From Bacillus sp. AFS059628 (lineage in GTDB: Bacteria > Bacillota > Bacilli > Bacillales > Bacillaceae_G): a stretch of 64,000 nucleotides of DNA. The DNA lies in NCBI RefSeq assembly GCF_002571225.1, contig NZ_NVEC01000065.1, forward strand, positions 1 through 64,000, given 5' to 3'. The notes beneath the pieces were generated by a model that saw only the letters and a list, made by a program, of their open reading frames with translations, searched no databases and was not told the DNA's origin. The position numbers and the translations under genes are program-made. Shown one piece after another: positions 19,422-30,265 of the stretch; the stretch's first letter is position 1; every line of letters begins with the position of its first letter.

Positions 19422-20963
19422 CTAATTACGCAAATCCCCTTTTAACCAATTCCGCGCCCGATAAGCTCCAACAGGAATTTGAATAAGAGACGTTTCATTC
19501 CCAGTATCTATCCCGTACAACTGATCACATGAATTTGTATCAAAACTAAGTAAAGGATGCCCAGCCATTCCCATTGCGGTCGCTGCGAAAACGAGTTTAT
19601 GAACGAGTATGCCAGCTTCCATTTGGTGAATACGATATCCTCTATAGCCTAATGTATGTGTATAGTAATCTTTCTTTCCAACTACATGTAGGCAAAGCGG
19701 TACTTGAAAAAGGTTTACATTATCCATCGTCATACTAGATTGAAGGGGATAACGAAGGTCTCCGTATCGAAGTGGCTGTATGGAATGCGTTTTACTGTTA
19801 TAAGTGTAAGCACCGTTTTCTATATCTTTTACGTTATAAAAACACCCATATAAGGAGACGCGTGCATTTTCATTTACATACTTACCATCAAGGTCGTTGT
19901 AATAAGGGAAGGAGAGGCTCGCTTCTTGTAGTAAAGTAGCGAGCTCGGCTGCCTCCCATTTCGTTAAAGCAAAGTCAGCATCGGGTGAATACCGTTGTTT
20001 ACAAAGTTGTAAAAAATCGTATGATAATCGCTCTACTTTCGGTAGTTGTACAGCGTGTGCATGATGTTGATAGTGCTCTTCATGATGTAGTGTTTGGAAG
20101 TGCGCTGTCGATTCGATCATAGAAGCTTCATTTATTTTTGTTACCATCGGATATTCATTTACATGTTTTGAGCGAACGAAATGTTTATGTGCTAACGGCG
20201 GAATTTGCTGTAACAACTCATGAGAAGTAACGTTTTTATTTTCACGGTAATCATTGTGAAACCAATTCGTTTGTGGTTCTGTACTTAAAGGAACGACAGC
20301 ATACACGCTTTCTTCGCCTTCTGACAGTCCGAGTAAATGATTGATTGCCCGGTCTAGAAACTGAAAGTATACGCCATTTGTGTAACCGAATTGTTTGGCA
20401 CATTCAAGTAATTGTCCGATGAGAACACCACTATCTAATCCTTGAAGTCGATAGGAAAAGTTATTGTATTTAAAGTAGTTTTTCCAAAACATAGTGGATA
20501 CGAATGCAGCGCCAAAACAAGACTGTATGTTACAACGATTGCCAAGTGCTTCTGTAATATAAGAATCGAAATTTCCTTCGCGAAGTAAAATAAGTCGGTG
20601 GTGCGCAGCGTCGTAATGGTAAATACCGTCTGGGTAATCGTCAATCTTTAAATATATATACAATTCATTTGGATATAAAGCGCCGCCTGAAGGGATAGAT
20701 CTTCGGAATAAAATTTTCTCGCTATTTAGCTGACATAACTGTGTTAAACCAAATGAGGTCCAAAGGTAATGATCAATCTCCTTCAAAGTAGGTGTAGTAG
20801 AAGAGTTAGGTAAAGATAATGGGATTTCTAAAGAGAGTGGAATGATAGGTACATTTCGATATAGTTTATAAGGAAGCGGTGCATCTTCCCAGTCCACTTC
20901 CTGATTCGGCATAATTTCATCGATAGAAAAATGGAGATGATGTAAAAAAGTATCCAGCTGCAT
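19422..20963 (-). CDS. hcaB: SagB-type azoline dehydrogenase with two nitroreductase-like halves
   Basis: A 513-residue FMN-dependent oxidoreductase of the SagB family, which oxidises thiazolines or oxazolines to aromatic azoles in azole-modified peptides. Two nitroreductase-like halves are seen. The first (about 60-250) contains RRSIPSGGALYPNELYIYL and YHYDAAHHRLILLREG; the second (about 300-510) contains SLYGCFYNVKDIENGAYTYN and MAGHPLLSFDTN. ATG 20963 follows AAAGGAGGGG. It is 16 bp after hcaD and is the last gene of the operon. The product fits heterocycloanthracin-type maturation, an inference from the whole operon. Confidence 0.87.
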   Translation of the reverse strand: MQLDTFLHHLHFSIDEIMPNQEVDWEDAPLPYKLYRNVPIIPLSLEIPLSLPNSSTTPTLKEIDHYLWTSFGLTQLCQLNSEKILFRRSIPSGGALYPNELYIYLKIDDYPDGIYHYDAAHHRLILLREGNFDSYITEALGNRCNIQSCFGAAFVSTMFWKNYFKYNNFSYRLQGLDSGVLIGQLLECAKQFGYTNGVYFQFLDRAINHLLGLSEGEESVYAVVPLSTEPQTNWFHNDYRENKNVTSHELLQQIPPLAHKHFVRSKHVNEYPMVTKINEASMIESTAHFQTLHHEEHYQHHAHAVQLPKVERLSYDFLQLCKQRYSPDADFALTKWEAAELATLLQEASLSFPYYNDLDGKYVNENARVSLYGCFYNVKDIENGAYTYNSKTHSIQPLRYGDLRYPLQSSMTMDNVNLFQVPLCLHVVGKKDYYTHTLGYRGYRIHQMEAGILVHKLVFAATAMGMAGHPLLSFDTNSCDQLYGIDTGNETSLIQIPVGAYRARNWLKGDLRN

Positions 20964-20979
20964 AAAATCCCCTCCTTTA

Positions 20980-22929
20980 CTATGGAAACGGATGCGGATG
21001 TGGATTTAATTGTTCATTCGTTAAAGGTTCATTTGTATACCCAAGTGTCATCGGCACGGTATACACTCTATCCAGTCCTGTAACCCGAGTGAGATGGTGG
21101 CCGAACGTCATCGGTAGCATGCCTGGGATAATGACTTTTACACAATGTAATCCGTTTTTTTCTATAAGAGGTACTGTTTGATTTACAACGATTACGTCAA
21201 GTCCAGATTGCTGCAGGCGGTTTAAAAGTTGATGCAGATCGGATGTTAAATCTAGATTAACTGATTGTAATGTATTCATTTCTTGGAACGATTGCACCGG
21301 TGCATCGTCACGTAAAAGGAAGTGAAGGCGTTCTTCCGCTTCTTTCAATCCGTACAGCATACTATGGTCTTCCATTTTATTTACGAGATAAGGGTCTTGT
21401 AAGCAATTTTCGTAGTGCTCTCTTTTTTGTTCGAGTTCATCGTCTGTTATAAGTAACATACCTGCTATTTCGTGAATGGCACTCTTTAAAGCGCGGATTG
21501 GGTCCAAATGAGAGCCTCCAGCACAAACAACGTTCATTCCATTTTCACGCGTATTTTTCGCGATTACCCATAAGCTTGGGATGCCGTGTTCCATCGTTGC
21601 GTTAAAAGCATACAATTCATAACCGGTAATCGTGTACAGCCGCTGAATCATTAATTGTAATTCCGTATCATTTGCTGAACTAAGATCAAGGCGGGGAAGA
21701 GGTAATTCGGCATACCAAGTGAGCAAGAAGGCGTCACGCTCTACAATTTCTAAAATACCGTGAAAAATCGCTTCTTCTAAACTACCACCAATGGCACATC
21801 CATTTGATGTTTCGTATACGTAAGCATCTCGATGACCGAGGCTATAATAAGCGATTGATTCAGGAACTAAAATTGGCTGGTTTTGTAGTAAAGAGTATCC
21901 CCATACCCAGTTTTGTTCATAGTCAGGATCAAACGGTTTAAACGGAAAACTATCACGATTATAATGTTCATTTGTATGTACACCGAGCGAGAGGGGATTT
22001 AGTGCATAATCCTCTAAATCATGAAAGCTACCATGCACATTCGTCTTTTTTCCTCGAGGTGACATACCACAATATCTTTCTAAACCTTCTAAAATAGCAG
22101 TCGCTTCACTCATTGCAAATGAATGAGTTCGGCCTGCAACACCTTCATTTCCAAACAGTAATGGCATGTTTATAATAACGTCAGCAAACGGTAATAAAGA
22201 ATGTTGCATTTTTCCGTTCAACATACCGACTCGGTAATCTAAATAATCTCTCGTTAAAAATGTGTTTAGTTCATGAATGGAGCGACAGCGATAAGTTGCA
22301 TCACTTGTTTTTAAGCTCGGTTGTAACGAGATCACTGCTGCATCTGCCGTGTCATCAGGTAAATTGCTACATACGGGGCAGAGCGGATCTGGAAGAAAAG
22401 AATGCCGTGTACATTGCAGTGTTTGTAAGTTTAGTAAAATGAGTTCATTTTCTAAAGAAGAATGCTCATGAGCTAATATCTTCTCTGTTTCTGCGCAAAT
22501 AAGATGGCACATTTGTAACATCCCATTTTGAGTGGCACGTACATCACGCCTCGTTACGTTATCTTCTTTTACCGCGTATTTTCGTTGTAGCTCCCACATT
22601 TCTTTTTGATCAAAGCCAGCGATAAACCGGCGTCCATCAGAACAATGAGAACAGCCAGTTGCAGAGGGATGAATGTAAGGACCGATAATACCTTCACCAA
22701 ATGAAGTAAACCCGCGTAGCCACGGAATATGATTTGACCGAAAAATAAGCTCAGCATCATGATGAATAGCAGAAGGAGAGCCATCATGTAAGACGAGAGC
22801 GAGTGTAATGTTTTCAGGGAGTTCATCTGTAAGGTTATGTTGGCGAATGATAGAATATTGATGGCATAGTTGATCATGTACATAGTTTGCCAGAAGGCCA
22901 TCTCCTATAAGCAATATATTTTGAGTCAT
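20980..22929 (-). CDS. hcaD: fused E1-like/YcaO cyclodehydratase for azoline peptide synthesis
   Basis: A 649-residue TOMM (thiazole/oxazole-modified microcin) cyclodehydratase. The N-terminal part (1-220) resembles an E1/SagC-like domain with a likely zinc tetrad at Cys93, Cys96, Cys184 and Cys187. The YcaO part follows with the ATP-binding SEATAILEGLERYCG (274-288) and EEAIFHGILEIVERDA (385-400). The C-terminus is PHPHPFP, the proline-rich tail typical of peptide-modifying YcaO proteins. It converts Cys/Ser/Thr of a precursor to azolines using ATP. It overlaps hcaF by 4 bp (ATGA) with AAAGGAGG before its ATG. No precursor gene is adjacent. Confidence 0.92.
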   Translation of the reverse strand: MTQNILLIGDGLLANYVHDQLCHQYSIIRQHNLTDELPENITLALVLHDGSPSAIHHDAELIFRSNHIPWLRGFTSFGEGIIGPYIHPSATGCSHCSDGRRFIAGFDQKEMWELQRKYAVKEDNVTRRDVRATQNGMLQMCHLICAETEKILAHEHSSLENELILLNLQTLQCTRHSFLPDPLCPVCSNLPDDTADAAVISLQPSLKTSDATYRCRSIHELNTFLTRDYLDYRVGMLNGKMQHSLLPFADVIINMPLLFGNEGVAGRTHSFAMSEATAILEGLERYCGMSPRGKKTNVHGSFHDLEDYALNPLSLGVHTNEHYNRDSFPFKPFDPDYEQNWVWGYSLLQNQPILVPESIAYYSLGHRDAYVYETSNGCAIGGSLEEAIFHGILEIVERDAFLLTWYAELPLPRLDLSSANDTELQLMIQRLYTITGYELYAFNATMEHGIPSLWVIAKNTRENGMNVVCAGGSHLDPIRALKSAIHEIAGMLLITDDELEQKREHYENCLQDPYLVNKMEDHSMLYGLKEAEERLHFLLRDDAPVQSFQEMNTLQSVNLDLTSDLHQLLNRLQQSGLDVIVVNQTVPLIEKNGLHCVKVIIPGMLPMTFGHHLTRVTGLDRVYTVPMTLGYTNEPLTNEQLNPHPHPFP

Positions 22930-24845
22930 AGACTATCCTCCTTTGCAATTAATACTCCGTACACACCATCCAAGTTTTCTTTCAAAAATGGTTCAATAGC
23001 TAAATCAAACACGAATGGATAAAAATTATGTTCTTCTAAATGTTGCAAGGCAAGCTGTACAGATTGCGTGCTTGGAATTTCTTCTTCCGCTTGTATTTCT
23101 AACCTAAAAGAATCCGTGTCATATAAAATAATAGAGGATTCCGGCAAGATAGTAGCTCTGTATGGAGTCTCTTCATTTTGAATGTGAAGAAGGGATAGTT
23201 GTAGTGCGTTTCGTAACGCTAACGTTGTATTAATATTAGATGCGCCGTACCATCGATCATGTATACCGACCCAAACGACTGGAAAGCTGAGAATTTCTTC
23301 ACTTACTGCTATTTTAGGTGTTTCATGAATTGTAGCGAGAGAATCGTAATAAAATCTACAATGTTTATCATGAATTTCGGTTAAGTCGACTGTCGTAATT
23401 TCTTCTAGTATATGTGACTGCCGCTCATACAATTTATTATTTAAATGTTGTTGTAGTGCCCGGTATACACCTTCTGTCATCGTTTCCCCGGCGCCAATAC
23501 CGATATCGTTATGCTCAGGGATAAGGCGGTGCATAATTTCTGCTACATAGGTTTCAATTCCTGCTAAACCAGCTTCTCTGCGCGCTTCATTATGAGTCAA
23601 ACCACCACAAGTCATAAGAGGCAGGAGGGAAGCAGGACCATCTGATAGTGGAGTAGCTACTTGAATATGGCATTGTGATAACGGTAATTGATATAAATCT
23701 TCTTCATCCCATACGTGGAATATACCAGCTTCTTTAGAAGTTAATGAATCGAAAAAACGGAATAAATCAGTTGAGGTATGTTGGTTGGACCGATGCTCAA
23801 GTTGTGCAGAAAGATTTTCTATCGTATCAATTGTAAAACTTTCATCAGTTGCGAGAGGATGTTTTATAAAAGGATGCCATGTTCCTTCGAGTGTTTCATA
23901 GTTTAATAAAAAGAATTGTGGATTCTTTTCTCGATGTGAATCACCAGCAATATGTTTAAATAATTCAAAAACGATTATATTTGCTAACATTGCAGATGTA
24001 ACTGGTGAAAAGGATGCTGATGAGTGTTCATTTTGTAAAGTCGTTTCATGTAGCCGATGCCATGCGGACTCCCAGCATTCTTCACGATTAGCTGTTACGA
24101 CAGGACCAGCTATACCAAGTGTTGATAAACAGACGGCTGGTATAAAATTCTTTCCTATTTCTCTACAAATTGTATGAATTGCTCTTAGGCCTTCAATATC
24201 CCCATTTTGAGAAACGTACAAAATCCAGTCGAAAGGCTCGAACACTTCATGCAGAGGTCGATCAATTGTCGTATCTATTTCTTGAACAAGTACAGTATCA
24301 TCTACTTCATGGGCAAGTTCTACTAGCTCATGAATGCGGTCGTAATTTGTTTCCGCATAATCTGTCACAAGGTAATGAAAGGTAGGTAATCCGGATTCTA
24401 ATAAAGAAGAAACTAAGGAAGTAAGCATATTACCACAACCAATTATAAGGACATTTGCTGTGCGGTACGTTTCGAATTTTAGAGCACCTGAATGAGAATC
24501 TGCTTCTAAAAATTCAATTTGCGAAGCATATCTATCAAGTAATGCGCTGTTTAATTCATGAGGTGCATCTTGACTTACATCACGGACAAATCCATTTGTA
24601 TATAAAATCTCTCCAATTTCAAGTACACGATTTTGATAGGGAAGAGGGAGACCATCCGTTATTTCTGCTAAAGAATAATTACCGTCAAACATCGGCATTA
24701 ATTTTTCAATCCAGTTATAAATTCCGTCACCGTCCATACGAAATGAACTGGCGTTATTTCGAAAATAGACACCCCCGTTTGAGTCGGGGAGGAAGAAGGT
24801 ATCCTTATTTGCTTTCAATTTTGCATGAATTGGAAGGTTACTCAT
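22926..24845 (-). CDS. hcaF: ocin-ThiF-like leader-peptide-binding partner (F protein)
   Basis: A 639-residue protein of the type once annotated as putative thiazole-containing bacteriocin maturation protein. Its N-terminal 90 residues resemble a peptide recognition element, then a ThiF-like core has VLIIGCGNMLTSLVSSLLESG and DWILYVSQNGD. Work on heterocycloanthracin shows that F proteins of this class bind the leader peptide and activate the YcaO partner. ATG 24845 follows AAGGAGG by 7 nt, so an ATG at 24875 is not used. It is the first gene of the operon. Unlike true E1 enzymes it need not activate a carboxylate. Confidence 0.88.
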   Translation of the reverse strand: MSNLPIHAKLKANKDTFFLPDSNGGVYFRNNASSFRMDGDGIYNWIEKLMPMFDGNYSLAEITDGLPLPYQNRVLEIGEILYTNGFVRDVSQDAPHELNSALLDRYASQIEFLEADSHSGALKFETYRTANVLIIGCGNMLTSLVSSLLESGLPTFHYLVTDYAETNYDRIHELVELAHEVDDTVLVQEIDTTIDRPLHEVFEPFDWILYVSQNGDIEGLRAIHTICREIGKNFIPAVCLSTLGIAGPVVTANREECWESAWHRLHETTLQNEHSSASFSPVTSAMLANIIVFELFKHIAGDSHREKNPQFFLLNYETLEGTWHPFIKHPLATDESFTIDTIENLSAQLEHRSNQHTSTDLFRFFDSLTSKEAGIFHVWDEEDLYQLPLSQCHIQVATPLSDGPASLLPLMTCGGLTHNEARREAGLAGIETYVAEIMHRLIPEHNDIGIGAGETMTEGVYRALQQHLNNKLYERQSHILEEITTVDLTEIHDKHCRFYYDSLATIHETPKIAVSEEILSFPVVWVGIHDRWYGASNINTTLALRNALQLSLLHIQNEETPYRATILPESSIILYDTDSFRLEIQAEEEIPSTQSVQLALQHLEEHNFYPFVFDLAIEPFLKENLDGVYGVLIAKEDSL

Positions 24846-24914
24846 TTGAATCCTCCTTACGTTATAGGCATACATTATTAGCTTATGTCATGCGATTTGT
24901 CCCGTATGAACGCA

Positions 24915-24948
24915 ATAAAAAAAAGACTGTAGAATGATTATTCTACAG
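24915..24948 (-). terminator. odhAB terminator
   Basis: CTGTAGAA and TTCTACAG stem (24927-24948). On the minus strand it is followed by a long T run. Confidence 0.88.
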
Positions 24949-24970
24949 CCTGTAATAGATTATTAATCTA

Positions 24971-26230
24971 TCAACCTTCTAATAATAATGATTTTGGATC
25001 TTCAAGCATATCTTTAACAGCAACAAGGAAGCTAACTGCTTCTTTACCATCAACGATACGGTGATCGTAAGATAAAGCGATGTACATCATTGGACGGTTT
25101 TCCATACGTTCTGCATCAATAGCAACAGGACGTACTTGGATTTTGTGCATTCCTAAAATACCAACTTGTGGGCTGTTTAGGATCGGTGTTGACATTAGAG
25201 AACCGAACACACCACCGTTTGTAATTGTGAATGTACCACCTTGTAGTTCTTTTAATGAAAGTTTGTTGTCACGTGCTTTTTTACCTAATTCACGAATTTC
25301 GCTTTCGATTTCAGCGAAGTTTAATTGGTTCGCATCGCGTACAACTGGAACAACTAATCCATCTGGAGCTGCTACTGCAATACCGATATCATAGAATTTT
25401 TTAATGATAAGCTCGTCGCCTTGAATTTCAGCATTTAATAATGGGAATTGTTTTAATGCTGCAACAACTGCTTTTGTGAAGAATGACATGAAACCAAGAC
25501 GTACATCATGTTTTTTCTCGAAAGCGTCTTTACGCTCTTTACGTAATTCCATGATTGCAGTCATATCAACTTCGTTAAATGTTGTTAACATTGCAGATGT
25601 TTGTTGAACTTCTACAAGGCGTTTTGCAATTGTTTGACGGCGGCGGGACATTTTCACGCGCTCAACTGGTTTTTCAAATTCAGTTTTTGCAACTGGAGCA
25701 GGAGCTGGACTTTTTGGAGCAGCTGGTGCTTCTTTTGGTGCTGCAGCATGAGCTTGTACATCGTGTGGTCTCACACGTCCAAGTGGATCTGTGCTACGTA
25801 CGTCATTTAAGTCGATTCCTAATTCACGAGCCATTTTTCTAGCAGCTGGTGATGCGATAGGACGGTTCGTATTTGGTAACCCTTGTAGAGTTGCAGTTTG
25901 CTCAGCATTTGGTGCCGCAGCTTTCGGTGCTTCAGCCGTTTCTTGTTTTGGTTGCTCAGCCACTGGTGCAGGTGTACTTACTGCAACTGGTGCTCCGTTT
26001 GCATCTAAAATTGCGATAGTTGCGCCAACTTCAACTGTATCCCCAGGTTCGCCTAGTAACTTCGATACAATACCTGAATCTTCTGCAATGATTTCTACAT
26101 TGACTTTATCAGTTTCAAGCTCAACAACGCTTCCACCTTTCTCAACTTTGTCACCTACGTTGATAAGCCATTGTGAGATAGTTCCTTCAGTAATAGATTC
26201 TGCAAGCTCAGGTACTTTAATTTCGATCAT
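24971..26230 (-). CDS. odhB: dihydrolipoyllysine succinyltransferase, E2 of 2-oxoglutarate dehydrogenase
   Basis: A 419-residue E2 component of the TCA-cycle 2-oxoglutarate dehydrogenase complex. The lipoyl domain (1-75) carries the modified lysine Lys42 in [11 protein letters not shown]. An Ala/Pro linker follows, then a peripheral subunit-binding domain ([14 protein letters not shown], about 127-165), a second Ala/Pro linker and the catalytic domain ending in [13 protein letters not shown], which holds the active-site His. ATG 26230 follows GGGGAGGA. It lies downstream of odhA in an operon, with a strong hairpin in the gap. Confidence 0.97.
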   Translation of the reverse strand: MIEIKVPELAESITEGTISQWLINVGDKVEKGGSVVELETDKVNVEIIAEDSGIVSKLLGEPGDTVEVGATIAILDANGAPVAVSTPAPVAEQPKQETAEAPKAAAPNAEQTATLQGLPNTNRPIASPAARKMARELGIDLNDVRSTDPLGRVRPHDVQAHAAAPKEAPAAPKSPAPAPVAKTEFEKPVERVKMSRRRQTIAKRLVEVQQTSAMLTTFNEVDMTAIMELRKERKDAFEKKHDVRLGFMSFFTKAVVAALKQFPLLNAEIQGDELIIKKFYDIGIAVAAPDGLVVPVVRDANQLNFAEIESEIRELGKKARDNKLSLKELQGGTFTITNGGVFGSLMSTPILNSPQVGILGMHKIQVRPVAIDAERMENRPMMYIALSYDHRIVDGKEAVSFLVAVKDMLEDPKSLLLEG

Positions 26231-26309
26231 TTTAAATGTCCTCCCCTTATTTGCCTAACGGTGTGTTTTTTCTTCTTTTGTTTTCGGTAATCTCCATTTG
26301 TTAGCCTAC

Positions 26310-26334
26310 CCCTGGGCAGATATTCTGCCCAGGG
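26310..26334 (-). other. perfect hairpin in the odhA-odhB gap
   Basis: CCCTGGGCAGA and TCTGCCCAGGG form an 11-bp GC-rich stem with a 3-nt loop, 28 bp beyond the odhA stop. There is no T run on the minus strand, so it is more likely an RNA processing or stability element, or a partial attenuator, than a full terminator. Confidence 0.7.
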
Positions 26335-26362
26335 AACAAGCTAGAAACCTTCATTGTTACTT

Positions 26363-29230
26363 TCAGTTGCTGAAAACTTCAATTTCTTGTTTATCTTGAC
26401 GAAAGTTATACTTCACATCTAAAGCGTGTGAAACAATTAGTTCTTGCTCAGCTTTGTGAGCGAATGGATCGCCACCAGATGGGCTAGAGCGATCTGGGCG
26501 TCCAATATAACCTGTTTTCACTTTATCTCCAGCTAGCTCGAACAGAATTGGAGCCATGTAATGCCATGCGCCCATATTACGAGGTTCTTCTTGAACCCAA
26601 ATAATTTCTTCTAAGTTTTTAAAGCGTTTAATAATAGATTGAATTTTCTCAGCAGGGAATGGGTATAGCTGTTCAATACGAACGACATGAATTTCATCTA
26701 AGTTGTAGTCATGTTTACCAGACTCGATTTCTGCTGCTAAGTCAATCGCCATTTTACCTGTGCTTAAAACAAGGCGTTTTACTTTGTTTGGTTTCGTGCC
26801 AAGGTTTTCTTGTTCTAGAGCAGGTTGGAAACGTCCTTCGCTTAACTGACTAGCAGTTGAAAGCGTAAGTGGGTGACGTAATAAACTCTTCGGCGTCATC
26901 AGTACTAATGGTCGAACAGCTTCTGTTCCTAGGATAGATGCTTGACGACGTAAAATATGGAAGTATTGTGCCGCACTCGTTAAGTTGGCAACTGTCCAGT
27001 TATTCTCAGCAGCTAACTGTAGGAAACGTTCAGGACGTGCACTAGAGTGCTCTGGTCCTTGACCTTCATAACCGTGTGGTAATAGAAGAACTAAACCAGA
27101 TTTTTGACCCCATTTTGCTCTTCCTGCTGAAACATATTGATCAAATAATGCTTGCGCAGTATTTGAGAAGTCACCATATTGCGCTTCCCACATAACAAGC
27201 GTTTCTGGAGCGAATACGTTATAACCATACTCGTAACCAACAACAGCAGCCTCTGATAACGGACTGTTATGAACAGAGAATGAAGCGTTAATGTTTGGTA
27301 AGCGATGTAATGGTGAATATGTTTCATTTGTATCAGTATCGTGTAATACGATGTGACGGTGTGCGAATGTACCACGTTGTGAATCTTGACCAGTTAAACG
27401 AATTGGTGTACCTTCTTGTAAAATAGAAGCGAATGCTAATGACTCAGCAAGTGCCCATTCAATTTTACCGTTCTCTTCAAGAGCATCTTTACGGCGTTCA
27501 AGAATTTTCTTCACTTTCGGATATACGTTAAAGCCTTCTGGCCAAGATAGTAGACCCTCATTAATTGCACGAAGTGAGTCAAGCTCAACACCAGTATCAA
27601 TTGACTGAATGCCCTTTGCAACAACATCTGGCACTTTAACGTGAATTGTTGCATCGCTCGTATCAGCTGGTGGTACTTGTGCATAGTCAGATTTTAATTG
27701 TTCTTGTGTAAACTGAGTAATTGTTTCAATCTCATCTGCATTTAGAACACCGGCAGCTTGTAATTGATCTGCATAAATTGCTCTTACAGTTGGGTGATTT
27801 TTAATCTTTTTGTACACTTGTGGTTGTGTCACTGCTGGGTCGTCCATTTCGTTATGACCGTAGCGGCGGTAACCAATTAAATCGATTAAGAAATCTTTTT
27901 TGAACAACATGCGATATTGAATCGCAAGGTTAGCAGCTGCGAGACAAGCTTCCGGATCATCAGCGTTCACGTGAACAATCGGAATATCGAAACCTTTTGC
28001 AAGGTCGCTTGAATATTTCGTAGAACGAGAATCATAGCTATCAGTCGTAAAACCAACTGCATTGTTTGCGATAACATGAATTGTTCCACCCGTTTGGTAC
28101 GCGTTCAATCTGCTTAAGTTCAACGTTTCAGATACAATACCTTGACCAGGGAATGCAGCATCACCATGAACTAAAATTACGAATGATTTTGAAGTATCTT
28201 GTTCTGGAAGACCAGACTTTTTACGATTTTCTTGAGCCGCACGTGCGAAACCTTCTACAACAGGATTAACGAACTCAAGGTGACTTGGGTTATTTGCTAA
28301 TGTAACGCGAGTGCTAACTTCTTCGTTACTAACGACTTGTTCTCTACCTAAATGGTATTTCACGTCGCCAGTCCAGCCTGAATTAGCTACTGCGCCTTCT
28401 ATTTTTGCATGTTTGAATTCAGCAAACATGTGACTATATGGTTTTTCTAATACGTGTGCAAGTACGCTTAGGCGACCGCGGTGAGCCATACCAATCATGA
28501 CATCTTCTACGCCATTTTTAGCACCTTCTAGCACAATCTCATCTAGAACAGGTACAAGCATATCAACGCCCTCGATAGAGAAACGCTTTTGCCCAACGAA
28601 TGTTTTATGCAAGAATTGCTCGAAACCTTCAACAGCTGTTAAACGTTTTAAAAGAGCAGTTCGTTTTTTATTTGATAGTGGTTGACGCAATGAATTTGAT
28701 TCCACCATTTGATGCAACCACGCGCGTTCTTCACTATCTTGTATATGAGAAAATTCATAAGCTAAAGTTTGTGTATACACTTCTTTTAATCTATGAATTA
28801 CATCAAGTGCAGTGTGAATACCCTCTGGTGCATCTTGCCATACTGTTTTTGCTGGAATCGCTTTCAAATCAGCATCGCTCAGTTCGTTCATTGCTTTCTC
28901 AAGAAGAGATTGTCCATTTGCAGCATCTTCCATCGGATTGATGTGAGCTAACGTATGCCCGAAAGAACGAATCTGTTCAACAAGCTGAACGACTTTAAGA
29001 ATTTTTTCAATGTTCCCTGTGTTTTGAGGAGAAAAATGTGTTGCTGTGTTGTCCCCTGTTACGACATCATCTTGAAACGAAGGAGCTCCAAAAATTTCAA
29101 AAAGCTCTTGTAATTCCGGATCAACAGAACCTGCTCCAGTTACGTAAAGATCATACTGCTCAATAACATAACCAAGGTTCGGACCGTGGAACTTGGCCCA
29201 AGGGTTTGTCGTTGTATTCTTCCTCGTCAT
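26363..29230 (-). CDS. odhA: 2-oxoglutarate dehydrogenase E1
   Basis: A 955-residue thiamine diphosphate-dependent E1 of the 2-oxoglutarate dehydrogenase complex. The start is ATG 29230 after GGGAGG; frames that extend it to 29419 run through AT-rich leader without a ribosome site. Landmarks are [38 protein letters not shown], the TPP-Mg region [30 protein letters not shown] and, near the C-terminus, [12 protein letters not shown]. It decarboxylates 2-oxoglutarate and transfers succinyl to OdhB. Confidence 0.97.
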   Translation of the reverse strand: MTRKNTTTNPWAKFHGPNLGYVIEQYDLYVTGAGSVDPELQELFEIFGAPSFQDDVVTGDNTATHFSPQNTGNIEKILKVVQLVEQIRSFGHTLAHINPMEDAANGQSLLEKAMNELSDADLKAIPAKTVWQDAPEGIHTALDVIHRLKEVYTQTLAYEFSHIQDSEERAWLHQMVESNSLRQPLSNKKRTALLKRLTAVEGFEQFLHKTFVGQKRFSIEGVDMLVPVLDEIVLEGAKNGVEDVMIGMAHRGRLSVLAHVLEKPYSHMFAEFKHAKIEGAVANSGWTGDVKYHLGREQVVSNEEVSTRVTLANNPSHLEFVNPVVEGFARAAQENRKKSGLPEQDTSKSFVILVHGDAAFPGQGIVSETLNLSRLNAYQTGGTIHVIANNAVGFTTDSYDSRSTKYSSDLAKGFDIPIVHVNADDPEACLAAANLAIQYRMLFKKDFLIDLIGYRRYGHNEMDDPAVTQPQVYKKIKNHPTVRAIYADQLQAAGVLNADEIETITQFTQEQLKSDYAQVPPADTSDATIHVKVPDVVAKGIQSIDTGVELDSLRAINEGLLSWPEGFNVYPKVKKILERRKDALEENGKIEWALAESLAFASILQEGTPIRLTGQDSQRGTFAHRHIVLHDTDTNETYSPLHRLPNINASFSVHNSPLSEAAVVGYEYGYNVFAPETLVMWEAQYGDFSNTAQALFDQYVSAGRAKWGQKSGLVLLLPHGYEGQGPEHSSARPERFLQLAAENNWTVANLTSAAQYFHILRRQASILGTEAVRPLVLMTPKSLLRHPLTLSTASQLSEGRFQPALEQENLGTKPNKVKRLVLSTGKMAIDLAAEIESGKHDYNLDEIHVVRIEQLYPFPAEKIQSIIKRFKNLEEIIWVQEEPRNMGAWHYMAPILFELAGDKVKTGYIGRPDRSSPSGGDPFAHKAEQELIVSHALDVKYNFRQDKQEIEVFSN

Positions 29231-29995
29231 TTGTTTAAACCTCCCAATGCATATAATCCTTTTTCCATACAAAAGGTGCATTTTGCTCTTTTCAATAATT
29301 GATGAACCAATAATCAATGTAAATGTTTTCTTTACTCTTATGTTATTACAATAATTTACATAATACCAAACACTATTACTTATCTGTTTTGTAAAAAAAC
29401 ATTCACAATAACTTATCACCCAAGTTAATCTTTTATGTTATAAAGTAATTTTACAGAAAAATGGGGTGGATATATTTGGTATACCTATACAAATAACTAA
29501 AATTGTTGCATGTAAATATAAGTATAATAGTTAGAATGTTTCGATAAAAATGAGTTCGAATTATGTATATTGAAATAATAAGCGCTTTCATTGATATTAT
29601 ACAACAATATAACGGAATATAGTATAAAAAATAAAAAATTATGAATTTAGAGTAAACTTTATTTAGATAGTGTTAAATATTGAAAGGAAAGTGAAGGATT
29701 TCTACAAAAAAAGTTGCTAAACATAAAAAATGCTTCATAAACAGTTAGTTTCTATAAATATGACGAAAAACACTGTAAAACCAATAACGCATTTCGTGGA
29801 ATAAAGAGAGAAATGAAATATTTTAAAAGGATAAAACAAATATGGAGATATTAAATTTTAAAAAAAGAGAGGAGGAAATATAGTAACAGTTCATTACAGT
29901 GTTCCATGTTTCATTACAAAATAGACGTGCCGAAATTAAAAAAGTTTCTTCTATATAAATAGAGTGAAACAAACTAAAATACATGTAAAGGAAAC
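29231..29995. other. long AT-rich intergenic region between odhA and the XRE gene
   Basis: About 765 bp between divergent genes. It must hold the odhAB promoter on the minus strand. A partial catabolite-response-like sequence (AGCGCTTTCATTGAT, 29581-29595; one half matches the consensus) is present. A ribosome-site-like AGAGAGGAGGAAAT near 29868 is followed only by very short frames. I see no gene, RNA or repeat array here. Confidence 0.5.
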
Positions 29996-30025
29996 TTGAC
30001 GTAAAGGATGCTTTACATATATACT
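29996..30025 (+). promoter_or_regulatory. promoter with embedded palindromic operator
   Basis: TTGACG (29996-30001) and TATACT (30020-30025) with an 18-nt spacer. Within the spacer the palindrome GTAAAG-GATG-CTTTAC spans 30001-30016. A further GTAAAGGA occurs at 29985. The position suggests autorepression by the XRE protein encoded 28 bp downstream. Confidence 0.72.
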
Positions 30026-30053
30026 CAGTGTAAGGAAGGAGGGAGAAATTTCC

Positions 30054-30263
30054 TTGGAAAATAAAATGGTCGAATACCGAAAAAAATTTGGACTATCTCA
30101 AGAAAAATTGGCTGAGAAACTTGGAGTTTCTAGACAAACCATCATTTCAATTGAAAAAGGAAAATACGATCCATCACTTCCGTTAGCATTTGAAATCGCG
30201 AAAACATTTCAGACAACGATAGAACATGTATTTATTTATGAAGGAAAAGAAGAGGAGGAGTAA
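30054..30263 (+). CDS. small XRE-family transcriptional regulator
   Basis: A 69-residue helix-turn-helix protein, nearly all of it the XRE domain: YRKKFGLSQEKLAEKLGVSRQTIISIEKGKYDPSLPLAFEIAKTF, with QEKLAEKLGVSRQTIISIE as the DNA-binding unit. TTG 30054 follows GGAGG by 11 nt; an in-frame ATG at 30066 is farther away. It is followed after 2 bp by a membrane-protein gene, a common arrangement in which the small regulator controls its own operon. The palindrome in the promoter is the likely operator. Confidence 0.87.
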   Translation: MENKMVEYRKKFGLSQEKLAEKLGVSRQTIISIEKGKYDPSLPLAFEIAKTFQTTIEHVFIYEGKEEEE

Positions 30264-30265
30264 AG

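Noticed and set aside
19422-24970. Search for a short Cys-rich precursor peptide in and around the hca operon
   Set aside because: Gaps between these genes are 16 and 125 bp, the second mostly terminator, and no frame with repeated CxxCxx was found.
29576-29595. Catabolite-response element upstream of odhA
   Set aside because: Only one half matches the consensus and the final CA is missing, so I keep it as a remark in the intergenic entry and not as a site.
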